Program-made: the position numbers and the translations under genes | The notes under the pieces: model-generated | The model's input: only the letters and a program-made list of their open reading frames with translations | Databases searched by the model: none | Told to the model about the DNA's origin: nothing | Source: Cydia pomonella | Taxonomy: Eukaryota > Arthropoda > Insecta > Lepidoptera > Tortricidae | Direction of reading: 5' to 3' | Length of the DNA: 64,000 bases | NCBI RefSeq assembly: GCF_033807575.1 | Contig: NC_084706.1 | Span: 20,994,725 to 21,058,724 of the forward strand | Shown here: piece after piece, positions 1 to 11,181 of the stretch | Numbering within the stretch: the stretch's first letter is position 1 | Layout: each line of letters begins with the position of its first letter

Positions 1-1370
1 TGAAAAGTATTGTCTCCGTTCTGTTCAGTATTTGTTTATTATAGTTAATGGCGTAAATATGATTTACGCAATTCCTATGTTGTGATATTTATAGCGATTC
101 CAATGTTAATAGGTTTAAGATAATTTAATGACTTTTACTTTAAAGTATTCGGTCTAGTCATAGGACATGTACTTAATTTATTGTTTTGTATGATATCAGG
201 GATTGTCTCGATTTTTTAAATCAGCTCTCTTTATTGTGTAATTTTTGTATTTTTAATTTTAGTTCGTGTTGGAGGCCTAGTCCTTGGTGCCAAAGGCATG
301 TAATCTCATAGATTTAATTTATATGTATTTAATTTATTTGTGAAATATTTTAAGCTTCAGAAGCTTTAAGTGATCGAATCACATTAAGTTAAGTAAGTAG
401 GTAGTAAATTTTTGTACTTAAAATAAGAACGTAAATAAAATTTCTATTTATTTTTCTAAACATTTTTATTATTTTCACTGTAGCCAACCTTATCTGTATT
501 CTTGAACTAATGCTTAAATGGTATTCCGTCTGGAACGACTAAATAGGATACAAAGGACATGACATGTTGAAGTTTTTTTACAAAACTGGTTTACAATTCT
601 GCTCAAAAACCGATAACTACCGCAAGTGACACTTGATAACACTGGAAAGTCCAAAATTACAACTATTGTCGATAGTTTCATTTCATTACACAATTAAGTT
701 CCAAAAAAAATGTTATTTTTTGTTTTGTCTCAGTTATTCCTCTCATTTATGAAAAAATCTTGCCTCGGAACTAATTCATTGAAATAAGATATTAAGTCAA
801 TTTTGAACCATTGAATTGAAAGATTTTGGACTGTTGGCTAAAAAACTTCGTACGTACACTGATATCTGAATGATATTTGAATCGTATTGTTTAGTTATAA
901 TGCGTCTCGCCCACGCAAATACATGTATGGATAAGTATGGGCGAAATTGCACGATAACTAAACAATATTATATAAAAACTAGTGGCTCTATGAGCTGTAG
1001 ACCTCGCGAGCATCGCTTAAAACTGAATAAATGTATATCTCCGCCGCCGTTTAGAAGAATTTAGAAAAACTAAATTGACAAAAAAAAACATCATTATCGA
1101 ATCTGCTCACAAATTTTCACGGAAATCGGTTTAGATATGGGCATACGAAACAATGTTCGCCTAATGATTTTTTTTCAATAATCACTCGCGGTTGTTACGC
1201 ATGGTCAGGCATTTTTATATACGGTACTTTAAACCGTAGCCGTTATCGAGTATCTATAGTTATTTAAAGTATAATTTCTACTCTTACTTAAGTAGTTCTA
1301 TTCTACACCACACAATTATGAGATTTACTAGTAAAAACATTTTTTTTTTTCTGAAACCGGTAACTTTCAC
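1..1370. other. AT-rich sequence with no recognised gene
   Basis: I see no convincing coding sequence. A plus-strand AATAAA at 434-439 could be the poly(A) signal of a gene ending left of the window, but nothing else supports this. Confidence 0.4.
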
Positions 1371-1516
1371 CTGCCCGCGTAGCCAACATGCCGATCTTTA
1401 ACGCTCCGTAGCGTAGCGTAGTCATCTCTCTTTATCACTCTTTCAAATTCAAACAGTGACAGTTGCGTTTCGTTCGCTACGGAGCGTTGACGATTGGCAT
1501 GTTGACTACGCGGGCT
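1371..1516. repeat. TIR mini-element (MITE), copy 1
   Basis: The ends are inverted repeats: CTGCCCGCGTAGCCAACATG at the left and the complementary GGCATGTTGACTACGCGGGC at the right, about 146 bp apart. A second copy of the same element, split by a LINE fragment, lies at 7207-7691. Short length, TIRs and lack of coding capacity indicate a non-autonomous DNA element. Confidence 0.8.
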
Positions 1517-1602
1517 GATACGATAAGTACGATGACTATACATAATATATCTACCGCTAAATGAGTTTATTTATACGAAATATCGGTATGGGCAACATAA
1601 TA

Positions 1603-1612
1603 TTTATTTATT
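1603..1612 (-). promoter_or_regulatory. candidate poly(A) signals of the ionotropic receptor gene
   Basis: Two overlapping AATAAA hexamers on the minus strand lie about 100 bp past the receptor stop codon, a normal distance for a 3' UTR. Confidence 0.45.
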
Positions 1613-1713
1613 GATAACTTATGTCTACAAATTTTAGTAATTCCAAAATGCGATAAATTGCACTCGAAATACTGAGCTAAAGCGTATTAAAATATAAAGA
1701 AATTAACTTCCCT

Positions 1714-3549
1714 TCAATGAAGGAACATCACAAATATTTTATTTGTTCTATGAAGTACTTCTATAATAAATACTACTAATGCAGTTAGATGTCCAGCGGC
1801 CAGAATACTGAAGGGTAAAATTAGATCGTATAATGTCAGAAAGCGCACTTCAAATGCGCCGGAGACGTCACTTGCGTATCTGACATCGTTCGGAAACCGT
1901 CCTTTAATAGCATGGACAAAACCGCACTCGACTATCTGAGACATTCTTCTCTCAAACTGCTGAAGGAGAGGGAATCCACGTTTAAGAAATATAGCATAAT
2001 GTGTTTTATACGTGTTTCCATGCATGACATGAACACGCGTCTTCTCTTTCGGGTGTTGCGATGCCCACCAAAGATATTTATAGTATATTGTAACTGTATA
2101 TTTACTCGATGATTTTACAATCTCATCTAACGCAAGATCAGCAGTCTTACAGCTATCTATATCTAGATATTGTTCATGAATGATTGGTGTCTCCGCATTC
2201 TTTAGGAACGCCATTATATCACGTGAAAAACATGGGGTCAAATTGTACTTCTGCAAAGACATGTATTCGTTTATCTGTGGCTCGTATGTGCGGAAGATTG
2301 AGTAACTTGTCAACCGCGTATTATAATAACAATTTACTAAGAAAACAAACCACAACCAATTAATAATGATTAGATTTTCCGATGGGTTTTCCGTCCGTTT
2401 TAACGCTACATTTTGAGTTGCGTTTCCAAAGAGCTTCAGCAGTTTAGAAGAGCTATTGCGTTTCGATTTTAATAAGTTATCGATACTAGAAAGCAAGGCT
2501 GAGCAAAAAAAAATTGCGGCCAGTAGAAGCAACCAAACTCTGTACTCAAAAATCATGTAAATGATCTTCCATCTTTGCACCAGCTCTGCGTTAGGGGTAA
2601 CTGGTATGAAAATATCTTCGAATGCTAAATGAATAGATATGAAATCGAATAACAATGCTCGTTTGTTGTTTAAGCTGAATCCTCCAAATAACAAATCGAT
2701 TTCGTTTTCATGCAATTTTTTCATTATACCGGTAACGGTAAAATTATTTGTTATGTCACCGAACTCAGTTGTTTCTGGCACAAATGAAAAATTTAAGGAT
2801 ATGTGCTCAGCCTCTAGTAACAGTTGCACAAGGTATCTTTCTATCCCGACCGCAAATGTATCTACTGGGTTTAGATCAGAAAAAACCAGAGGTGGGTAAT
2901 GGTGAGCCAAAATATTAAATGTGCAGTTTTCTAAACTAGGCTTATCGTATCCGCGTAACTTCTCTACGACATCCCTCGCTGCATGTCCATTGCATTGACC
3001 CACTTTAATAGTATGATTGTAATCTCTGCCGCATCGACCTGCTGCATAGGGAAGATAGGAGTATATTGAAGCATCTTCATCTGCATCTTTAATTGTAACT
3101 AGAACACGTATGACATGGTGAGACCACAATATTTTAAATATAGTTGGCAAATCATCCTTCCTTATATTTGGTAGAACTAGTATGATCAAAGCATTAGTAT
3201 TCCGGTAGTAATCATGGTTTAAATTGGCGATCATATTTTTAAAATTATTTTTGTTATCACAATGCACTATATAGATGTCAGGTGAAATATGTACAGATGC
3301 ATCATAATCCTTTCCAAATATTTTGACATTGTAACTTTCATGAAGATTTTTGATGAAATCATTTTCAAGCTTGTTATTTCTGATGAGAGCTACATCAGCT
3401 CCATGCAATGTTTTAGATAAAACTATTTCCAAAGCACACATTTCAAGAATATTAAGCATCGAGTTTTTGATAAAATGTTGTTTTTTAACACTTGACACTG
3501 CACAAAGTAAGGTAACTAAAAAGGTAAGTAGTTGTAATTTAGTATGCAT
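1714..3549 (-). CDS. Divergent ionotropic receptor (IR), single exon
   Basis: The intact 611-residue frame has the layout of an insect variant ionotropic glutamate receptor. A hydrophobic N-terminus (residues 1-20, ending CAVSS) looks like a signal peptide. A poorly conserved extracellular region follows, then ligand-binding lobe S1 (about 205-325, with AVGIERYLVQLLLEAE). Membrane helix 1 is at about 335-357, a helix around 392-410 runs into NTRLTSYSIF at the place of the iGluR SYTANLAAF motif, lobe S2 spans about 420-560, and the last helix is 573-598. The canonical SYTANLAAF wording is absent, as expected for divergent IRs. The gene has no introns, a feature of the expanded divergent IR lineages in Lepidoptera. 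Such receptors are chemosensory ligand-gated cation channels in sensory neurons. I cannot say which IR subfamily it belongs to. The ATG at 3549 is the first in frame and gives the signal peptide. Confidence 0.85.
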   Translation of the reverse strand: MHTKLQLLTFLVTLLCAVSSVKKQHFIKNSMLNILEMCALEIVLSKTLHGADVALIRNNKLENDFIKNLHESYNVKIFGKDYDASVHISPDIYIVHCDNKNNFKNMIANLNHDYYRNTNALIILVLPNIRKDDLPTIFKILWSHHVIRVLVTIKDADEDASIYSYLPYAAGRCGRDYNHTIKVGQCNGHAARDVVEKLRGYDKPSLENCTFNILAHHYPPLVFSDLNPVDTFAVGIERYLVQLLLEAEHISLNFSFVPETTEFGDITNNFTVTGIMKKLHENEIDLLFGGFSLNNKRALLFDFISIHLAFEDIFIPVTPNAELVQRWKIIYMIFEYRVWLLLLAAIFFCSALLSSIDNLLKSKRNSSSKLLKLFGNATQNVALKRTENPSENLIIINWLWFVFLVNCYYNTRLTSYSIFRTYEPQINEYMSLQKYNLTPCFSRDIMAFLKNAETPIIHEQYLDIDSCKTADLALDEIVKSSSKYTVTIYYKYLWWASQHPKEKTRVHVMHGNTYKTHYAIFLKRGFPLLQQFERRMSQIVECGFVHAIKGRFPNDVRYASDVSGAFEVRFLTLYDLILPFSILAAGHLTALVVFIIEVLHRTNKIFVMFLH

Positions 3550-4390
3550 GACCGATTTACACGACGATCACTTTTCTTATAAAATAATTTCAAAGCAGAA
3601 AATACTAATAGAAAACTACGTAATCAATCCTATGTGAAGCGAGACTTAATATATGTACAGCCGTAAGCGTTCTAACTGGCCTAGCTGCCTTATTTTAATA
3701 ACCAAACGGAACGGTAATTATCATGACAAATGAAAAATTGATAATTAGTATAATTATCTACCAACATCAGTTGACAAATGATAATATGACAGTATACTTA
3801 ATGATTCTCCTTTAAAGGTAACATTCCAATTGCTGCAGACTGCATTGCTGTAAGAAAGTTCAACTATCCAGAACAAATCAAATCAAATATCTTTATTTTG
3901 CATAAAATATGGTATACAAGATGCACTTAGTAGTAGATATTGACAATTGAAATTTCCTGCGGGAATGCAGTTGGCAACAATGCTGCGCTGCAATGAGTAA
4001 GAAACGTCAAACTTTCACGTTTGACGTTTCTGCGGCAGAAGTAGATGCGCTGCGTTTTCTTGCAGCAAAAGTAGATAATAAGAAAAAGAATCAAGAAAGA
4101 AAGAAGAAGTAGAGAAGAAGTCTGCTGCAACACTGCGCTGCAATGCTTCTGTGTTTAGAATGATACCTGACTGTAAACCCCTTCTACTTTATTGGCTGTA
4201 TATAATGATTTATTATAACTCAAGATAGCTTATAGGCATTCCTAAATTGAAGTGCTTGCCTTGTAACACATTGTAAAGGTTGCCTTTAGTCGCATCTAGG
4301 CAAGCGAGCGATGTGCACGTGCTAACGTGCTCCCGCTTACCGAAAGAGAAAGAGACAAGCTCATGTTTAACAAAGAGTGAAAAGATGTTT
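3550..4390. other. Intergenic sequence with a short hairpin
   Basis: No gene is seen. The 5' flank of the receptor gene begins here. Positions 4000-4031 form a perfect short hairpin with arms AGAAACGTCAAAC. The stretch around 3880-3920 resembles the antisense 3' end of a retroposon (ATATCTTTATTTTGCAT). Confidence 0.4.
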
Positions 4391-4394
4391 GCCA

Positions 4395-4590
4395 CCAAAC
4401 AAGCATACGGCCCGCCTGATGGTAAGCTGTCTCCGTAGCCTATGTACGCCTGTGAGTCCAGAGGAGTTACATGCGCGTTGCCGACCCTAAACCCCCCCCC
4501 CCCTCGTTTGAGCCCTGGCAACCTTACTCACCGGCAGGAACACAACACTATGAGTAGGGTCTAGTGTTATTTGGCTGCTGTTTAGAGGTA
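4395..4590 (+). repeat. Lepidopteran interspersed repeat 'GCCCGCCTGATGGTAAG' (family A)
   Basis: It begins with a GCCCGCCTGATGGTAAG block and ends near ACTATGAGTAGGGTCTAGTG. Further plus-strand copies lie at 18905-19125 and 42228-42388, and minus-strand copies at 28559-28690 and 25950-26010. The copies diverge by scattered substitutions. It looks SINE-like, but I see no clear pol III boxes. Confidence 0.75.
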
Positions 4591-4945
4591 CTTCCCCAGT
4601 TGGGCTGATGAATGGAATGCGAAAATTATTAAAAATAACAGATCTCTTCGTAGGTGTAGATATAAGAGATATAAAAGTATTTTTTGTGCTTCTTACGCAT
4701 GAGTACATATATAACCTATATAGTAGTTATATATTATGATTGGCTGTATAGTTAAAATTATTATAAATGTTTCAAAATTTACAGTCAGTTATCGTACCAC
4801 CAATAAAAAAACCGGTAAAGCGCGAATTTATGATTTGATTAGCACACCGAGGGTTCCATAGTGAACTTTTAACTATTTCTCATGCATAAATATGAAAGAT
4901 TTCTGACTTGACTCCCAAGCATACTTGTCTCAATCCTGATCCAAT

Positions 4946-5780
4946 AAATCAGAAAAAATCTTTTGTTGCTCGAAAAAGATCTTATTTCGTATACTTAATG
5001 ACAAAGACATGTATTGTTCCTGCGGGAGTTATGGATTGTGAAAATAACCTATAACACTCTCGGGAGTTATAGTCTTTTTTTATGGTGACACTTATTCGTA
5101 CGAAACAAGTAGGTATAAAGGAATTTTACTTTTAAAATAGGTACTGACGTATATAATTTTTAATTTTGTTGTCTATGATAAAAAATATCGAATTTAATTA
5201 ATTTTATAGCCGTTTTTAAATATTTTTACAACATTTTCAATCGTGGCAGAATGCCGGATAGGTTATATATATATATAGATAGGCGGAAGGCACCGGCCTT
5301 CGATGCCTAACCTGTCAAAGAATGACAATATGGCGGACGAATGTTTGAAATATCAGATTATGGAGTGTGGAATTAAGAGGAGTGACATATTTTATGGTAG
5401 AACTGTTGCAAAAGTGTTCAGCTGTTAGCTATAAATAATAGTTCCAAATCTCTCCAGAGTAGCTAAGAACCTGGGCGCTTTTGACGGAGTGAAGTGCGCT
5501 GTCTATGATTTGATTTTTTTGTTCAAGTAAAACGTAGTGATTATATGCTCTTTGGTATTCTAGGTATTGTAGCGCCACCTATTTAAGGTTTTTTTGATAA
5601 CACTTTTTGGTACATGGAGATTTATTTTCTTCCCTCCACCTTCCGTATATCAGATATCACCGTATCTAAGAATTATTTCGCTTAAAATTTAGTTTTTTCT
5701 TCGCATGTGTCATGAAAAACATTGCGTGTAATTCCGGGGGTAAGAATATTGCAAGCGCGAATTCAGGCTGGATTGCATCT
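4946..5780 (+). repeat. Dispersed repeat C with a nested element
   Basis: Blocks of this stretch recur in inverted orientation at 25060-25715: the GGAGTTATGGATTGTGAAA block, the AAATATTTTTACA block, the CATTCGTCCGCCATTTTGTA block (reverse) and the CCGGGGGTAAGAATATTGCAA end. The block order is mirrored. The present copy is interrupted by a separate TIR element at about 5388-5643. Confidence 0.65.
5388..5643 (+). repeat. Nested TIR element inside repeat C (related to 44551-44816)
   Basis: Shared blocks with 44551-44816 include AACTGTTGCAAAAGT, AATAGTTCCAAATCTCTCC, GGAGTGAAGTGCGCTGTCTA and TGGTACATGG. The copy at 44551 keeps both ends (GGAAGGTAGAGGTAAGGAA and its complement). In the present copy only the right end is recognisable. 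Confidence 0.7.
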
Positions 5781-6784
5781 AAAGACCTCGTTATAAAAAA
5801 AGCATTTGAGTGTACAGTGCCATTTGACCAAAAATTTGCGCGATCTAAAAGTACGTATCGTCAGGTGACAACAGTACTAAATGTATGTATTCTACAATAC
5901 AATACTAATCCTCTTTATTGCACAACCTCAGTGCAGGGCCTAAGTGGACGTTCGAGTCCAGCGTGCAGCGGGGCGGGGCGTGCGGCGTGCTTGTTAAATA
6001 AATGCGAACCTAGCGAGCGGTCTCAGTGCACGCTGCTCAAATCACTTGTGAGCCCGATGCCACGCTGCACGCACCGCCGAACGCTCCGCTTCGAGCGTCC
6101 ACTCAGGCCTTACAGTTAGGAATGTACATGGAAACACATATAATACATGAGGCATTGCGACAACAACAAGGGGCATTATCGCTACAAAGCGGTTGATGAC
6201 AACCAAAGGCACTAATTGTAAAAATAAAACTAGCCAAGAGCATGTCAGACCATGCTCAGTGTAGGGATCTGTAGTACCTGTGTCACAATAGGCTAAACAA
6301 GAGCTGTTACTATAGAACGTAGATTGTTAACCAAGGGATGAAATTAGTACCTTTCGCCGGAGTCTCTACTTTTCATATCGGATGCAAGGAAACGGAAATA
6401 AGTAAATAAGGCAAATTTACATAGGTAACTTGCACTGTGTGTGCGATTCTTAAATTGTATTAAAACCTTATTATATATATATTGTCATTATCTAGTGTTA
6501 CTTATTCTGTGGCTGTGCGTTGTCTGTCAGTAACAGTACCTATAATGTGACAGTTTTGCATATATACCCAAACTTTTCCTTTAACACCAACACAATCAAC
6601 ATGATTATATTTATTATCATCTTATTTGCTGTCTGTGGCGTATATTTTCCTTAATTGTCAATGGAATGGAATGTTATTTGTGTGGTAAATGGTTGTCTGA
6701 TAGAGAAGGGAATACCCGTTTATAACTTGCAAGATGTAACTGTGATGTGGGCTTTCCTCAATAAAGAGGTTTAGATTTGTACTT
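5781..6784. other. No recognised gene
   Basis: An open stretch at 5712-6119 reads as protein for 135 codons but begins inside repeat C, has no recognisable domain and is probably chance. The remainder is AT-rich non-coding sequence. Confidence 0.4.
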
Positions 6785-7130
6785 TTTAGGATTCCGTACC
6801 CAAAGGGTCAAACGGGACCCTATTACTGAGACTCCACTGTCCGTCCGTCCGTCCGTCTGTCACCAGGCTGTATCTCATAAACTGTGATAGTTAGCCAGTT
6901 AAAATTTCTACAGATTATGTATTTCTGTTGCCGCTATAACAACAAATACTAAAAACAGAATAAAATATATATTTCTTTTCAATCTCGAGGTTCTCATCCA
7001 ATCACCGAAGTTAAGCAACGTCGGGCGGGGTCAGTACTTGGATGGGTGACCGTTTTTTATAGATAATGGTAAGGAAACCCGGACAGTAAATGACTGGTAG
7101 GGTTCTCAAACTCGGGACACGGTTTTTTGC
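6785..7130 (+). repeat. Lepidopteran 'GGGTTCCGTA' interspersed repeat (family B) with 5S rRNA-like insert
   Basis: The left part has the hallmark block GGATTCCGTACCCAAAGGG, a CCGTCCGTCCGTCCGTCTG run and the block CAGGCTGTATCTCATAAAC. The right part reverts to repeat sequence after a 5S rRNA-like segment (separate entry). Relatives in this window are at 33568-34290, 48080-48150 and, reversed, 59414-59750. Copies of this type are abundant in lepidopteran genomes as I recall them. Confidence 0.8.
6989..7052 (+). pseudogene. 5S rRNA-like segment (retroposed fragment)
   Basis: About 64 bp match the internal part of insect 5S rRNA as known to me, including ATCACCGAAGTTAAGCAACG followed by TCGGGCGGGGTCAGTACTTG and GATGGGTGACCG, then a T run (7052-7058) like a pol III stop. 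Both gene ends are missing, so it is not a functional 5S gene. It covers the internal control region and sits inside an interspersed repeat, so the repeat may be a 5S-derived SINE or carry a captured 5S fragment. Confidence 0.8.
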
Positions 7131-7206
7131 TCAGATTTTCAGCAATCAATAACTTAAATAATTAGGTTTTTTCACCACTCTTAAAAACCTAGTAAACCTA
7201 CCTAGT

Positions 7207-7691
7207 CTGCCAGCGTAGCCAACATGCCAGTCGTAGCGTAGTCATCTCTCTCAAACAACATACTGCGGTCCATATGCAACGCTCCGTGGTTCACAACCAA
7301 CTCTGAAATATATAAATACCTGCAAATCAATACTGTGAAGGAAGAAATCCTTCATGCAACTAAAGCATATCAACATATTAAGCCACCACCCAAATGACCT
7401 GGCAGCAAAACTCACAGACAAGGGATATGAAAAAAGGTTAAAAAGAAAAGACATCTTCCCTCATATATAGATAGGAAAAAAAAGAGTAGAAGCTAAATGA
7501 GTAGAAGCTCTCACTGGGGGACTCGCTCGTCACGTTATTAAGCATTCAACCAATCTGCTTATAGTCTGACTGATCGCAGATATAACTAGAGAAAAATAAA
7601 AAAATAATCGCGTGGCAGTGCGACAGTGACAGTTGCGTTTCATTCGCTACGGTGCGTTAACAATATGTAGGCATGTTGGCTGCGCGGGCAG
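7207..7691. repeat. TIR mini-element, copy 2, interrupted by a LINE fragment
   Basis: The ends CTGCCAGCGTAGCCAACATG and GGCATGTTGGCTGCGCGGGC match the element at 1371-1516, and internal blocks such as CGTAGTCATCTCTCT and GTGACAGTTGCGTTTC are shared. About 340 bp of foreign sequence lies between them. Confidence 0.75.
7287..7470 (+). pseudogene. C-terminal fragment of a non-LTR retrotransposon ORF2
   Basis: The translation reads INTVKEEILHATKAYQHIK, shifts frame once, then continues HHPNDLAAKLTDKGYEKRLK and RKDIFPHI before a stop. This resembles the end of LINE ORF2 proteins (a V-K-E-E-I stretch, then HPN-LA, then RLKR). It is 5'-truncated and frameshifted, so dead. Confidence 0.65.
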
Positions 7692-8443
7692 ACTCGATAA
7701 ATCATAACGGTTTTACTACCCGATAGACCATGACCCAATAATAGTGTAGTTACAATTTATAATTCGTAGCAAGTCTAGCTACGCCGTTGCTACGGGTCGT
7801 AGCACTTATAAAAATACTCTAGGAACGGTAACTGAACAATAAAAATCTACTTATACTCGTAAGTATTGTCACGGAATTTAAATATTGAGTTAACAGGGTT
7901 CAAGCTAATTTGGCTGTAAATACTAACGGTAGGACATGTCCAATGTAAAGTAAAACCTAAAGACCTGTACCTATATTTAATTTAAGCTCTTGTGACAAAG
8001 AGAGAAATGTGTTGCGAGGAATGTGTTACAAGGGATGTGTTGCAAGGTACAGACGCGAGCTAAAAACATTAGAAAGCTCCGCTCCCGCCTCACCACGCCC
8101 CGCTCTTTTATTTTAAAATACCCCGCTACACATCCTCGTACATCTCTGGTGCAAATATTCAGATCGTTCCACATCCCCGCTACGTATCCTCGCACCGCTC
8201 AGCTACCTCGCACAGCTTTGGTGAAAACACAGCCTACGAGAAGAATAGTCTAGTCAACAAGTCCAAAATGGTAAAAAATAGAGATACTGCTCCTAAAAAT
8301 ACGTAAGATACCTCATTGGATTCGAAATGATGTCTAAAAAAATATATTTGAAGCATTATTAACACATAAAAGATTGAAAAAGTTATAAACAATTAAAATT
8401 AATATTAAATTAAGTATCTCTTTTCAGTGAATATCTCATAAAG
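7692..8443. other. No recognised gene
   Basis: Between 7977 and 8253 both strands stay open for 70-odd codons, but the sequence (GAGGAATGTGTTACAAGG, CCCCGCTACACATCC and variants) is internally repetitive and matches no protein I know. Confidence 0.4.
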
Positions 8444-9145
8444 TACTAGTAGTTCGCCCCGAACTGAAAACACGCGGTTCGCCAAAAAGATACATCGATT
8501 GAATGCACCTACTTAGTTGGCAAAGTATCAAAAACCGGGTGCGATTTATTGCAAGGTCTGTGGAGCCCTTACTGATAGATTTAAGTAACCATAGAGATTA
8601 AGGCGCTCTTATAGACGGATTTTAGGTTTTTGAGGGGGTGAAGCAGACGAAGTGGTAGAGCAGGCAGGCGGGCGCCCCGCGCGCCGCGCCCGCAGCACGC
8701 CTAGGTCCTTATTCTGACGAGTTCAAGGACAGAAGTTATACATACTAGAAAATAATCGATGATATCCTTGTACAAGCCTGTAAATATCGATTTAAAAATA
8801 GCGCATTTTACTATACACCGCGTCTTAAAATTAACTATCTTTCTTGACAAATGTTAAATACTTACATTGTTTATTTTATTTCGTTTTTATCTTATTAATT
8901 ATTTTAAATTCGTAAATTAAAAAACAATACTATAAATGTATAAACCGAGCACTTTTATTAGATACCAAACTCGACCATACTTTCTTGCAAATACGATGAT
9001 CCGAATAGCAAGACTCCTCACAAATAGCTTTTTGGCCTTCTAGGCTCTTCTAGCTCCATAACTCCTTGATCGAGCCTGCTCACAATTTTATGACAAAAAT
9101 ATAATGCCCTCAACTACGCGTTTACCCAATTTCATTTAAATTATA
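8444..9145 (+). repeat. Dispersed repeat D, copy 1
   Basis: Starts with AGTAGTTCGCC and shares long blocks with 19310-19745 in the same orientation: GTGCGATTTAT, GTGGAGCCCTTA, CTCACAAATAGCTTTTTGGC and TTACCCAATTTCATTTAAAT. This copy has an extra GC-rich segment at about 8600-8760 that the other lacks. No coding remains. Confidence 0.75.
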
Positions 9146-9785
9146 GGTAGAATAAATTGACTCTGTTTATGTTGTGTCTGTATCTAAACTGCATGAGGTG
9201 TGCAGTAGAGATTATTGTTTTTTATTATGAACTATATTGCCTTGAGATAAAGTCTACTTATTCTAATCCTTGTACAAGTAACGGACAATGGAGGGAATCC
9301 CCCATGAAAATTGTGCTTTTTGTGCCACTATGTCTAACGTAGTTTTTAGGTGAAGTAAAAAAACTGTTGTATTACGAGTAACAGTTTGAGTGTATTATTA
9401 CGAGTGTATATAATAAAAGACTAGGTTCCTATTCGAACAATTAGGACATCAGAATCAACAAATACATAGATTAGCCAAGGTGCAGTGAACATGCACTTTT
9501 ACAACTTGATACTAAATAGAGGCTCTGTTCTGATATTTGGCTGCTCCGATATATCTGACGGAAAAGTCTGTCTGTCTGCACAAGTGCACAGCACTGCAGC
9601 GACAAGTGTGAAAGCTCCATCACAAACGTCATATTTCTATATAAATTTGAGATCGATGATGGCATTTCACACTCACGCTTGCCAAGTCGGTGGTCTAGTT
9701 AGATTGAACCGACTCTACTAGGTACCTCGGTCGGCAGAATGTTGACAGGTGATGAAATGCCAACGAATGGGATTAGTAGGGTTGG

Positions 9786-10006
9786 CAAGGTCGTAGGCAT
9801 ATTGGTTTGGATGCATGGGCACGTTAATCAGCACCTTCTTCCTCAGATACCTGTCACACAACTTCTCTAATGATGTCAGCATGAAGGCGGTCAGGCTGAT
9901 GGGCCTAAAGGAAGGATCCGAGTAGTCGCTTTTACCTGGTTTCTATATGAAGATGACTTTGACCTCTCTCCATCGCTTCGTCACGTACCTGTGAAGCCAG
10001 ACAGGC
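9786..10006 (-). pseudogene. Reverse transcriptase fragment of a non-LTR retrotransposon
   Basis: The minus strand reads KRWREVKVIFI, a stop, KPGKSDYSDPSFRPISLTAF, MLTSLEKLCDRYLRKKVLIN and then P-H-P-N-Q. This is the first part of the RT palm of jockey/R1-type elements (W-x-K-V-x-F-I-P-K-PGK and FRPISL motifs). The proline of FIPK is replaced by a stop, and both ends are missing. Confidence 0.8.
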
Positions 10007-10078
10007 GAAAAACGATGGGCTTAGTGTAAGGTACTTAATCTAAATAGTCAAGTAGTAATTTTCCGTCAGGAAAAAACT

Positions 10079-10268
10079 TTTACAGTACGCGTGCGGGAAA
10101 TTGCACGTCCCGTGCATGCGTCGAAACTTTAAAGTGCCATATGTACTGTAAATAGTTGTACGATACACGTGCAAATAGTTAATTCGCAACTCGTGTCGAT
10201 TTAAAACACTCCCTTCGGTCGTGTTTTGTTTTATTACGAATTTCCTATTTACTGCACTTGTATAGTAA
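10079..10268. repeat. MITE family E, copy 1
   Basis: Contains ACAGTACGCGTGCGGGAAA, CATATGTACTGTAAA, TTCGCAACTCGTGTCGATTT and AAAACACTCCCTTCGGTCG. The same blocks recur at 34669-34882, 40430-40643 and 52019-52183, in part reversed. Internal inverted repeats (GTACGATACA-GTGC against GCAC-TGTATCGTAC) are seen in the better copies. Confidence 0.75.
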
Positions 10269-10709
10269 ACAACTATTTTTAAACCAGACGGAGAAACCCA
10301 AACTAAGCTAATTTTGTTGTGTCATCTGCATTTTCCGCATAGCATGGATCAAGCTTGATGTACGAGTATGTACCTAAAGTAACTTAATGCAGATGTAATA
10401 TAATATACATGTAAATTTTTTCTACCTACTTATTCAAAAATAGAATACAATCGAAATCATGCTCTAATTTTAAATTGATATGCTGCTCATTAAAGTAAAG
10501 CCTGACCAGTAATATATGATCACGCGCCATATCGCGGAATTTGAATGGAATTAAATTTTTCATACTGAACTGAACTGTCACCCTATATATACATGAGAAT
10601 AGCAGCGCCCTCTTGACAGTGATCATATATTTCTGGTCGGGCTTATATATCTAAATATGTTTAGATTTTTTATTTAATAATACATTTTACAGTTTACAAT
10701 AACAATATA

Positions 10710-11181
10710 CACCGTGTTTTTATTGAATTGCGTTAACTCCGGGGTTTCGGTAAGTACGTTTAAGGAAACTAAATGGCATAGTTAGTTTTCAAAAAAAAAA
10801 AAAATTTTGTTTTTTTTTACTATTTTTATTTTTATAAAAGTAACTAAATGTTGCATATAGCGTTGTTGTAACACGGGCATTACATTTAACTCAACCAAAC
10901 AATTGAAAACTGTGACATATCAATGTCATTTCGAACGTCGATCGTCCGAGATAGTACTTACGTTTAGTAGCAAATGTATGAACTCGCACTAAACACTAAT
11001 CAATAAGTAAACAGGCCCTAAGGCAAGTGTACACGCTCGTAAGGGTCTTATAAGATAAAAATTAATGATTGATTATCTCCGAAATGGAGTTAGTTAGAAT
11101 ATCGGTATCTTTGAGAAAGTTACTTTATTTAAGCTCAGGAATGCACCCTCGAAATTAACGCAAATCAAAAAAAACACGGTG
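10710..11181. mobile_element. Tc1/mariner-type non-autonomous element with TA duplication
   Basis: The left end CACCGTGTTTTTATTGAATT and right end (reversed) CACCGTGTTTTTTTTGATTT are inverted repeats extending about 30 bp, and each is flanked by TA. The interior, about 470 bp, has no intact frame. Confidence 0.75.

Noticed and set aside
5712..6119. 135-codon plus-strand frame
   Set aside because: Begins inside repeat C, no domain, no usable codon pattern; taken as chance.
6989..7052. Functional 5S rRNA gene
   Set aside because: Only about 64 of roughly 120 bases are present and both ends are missing.
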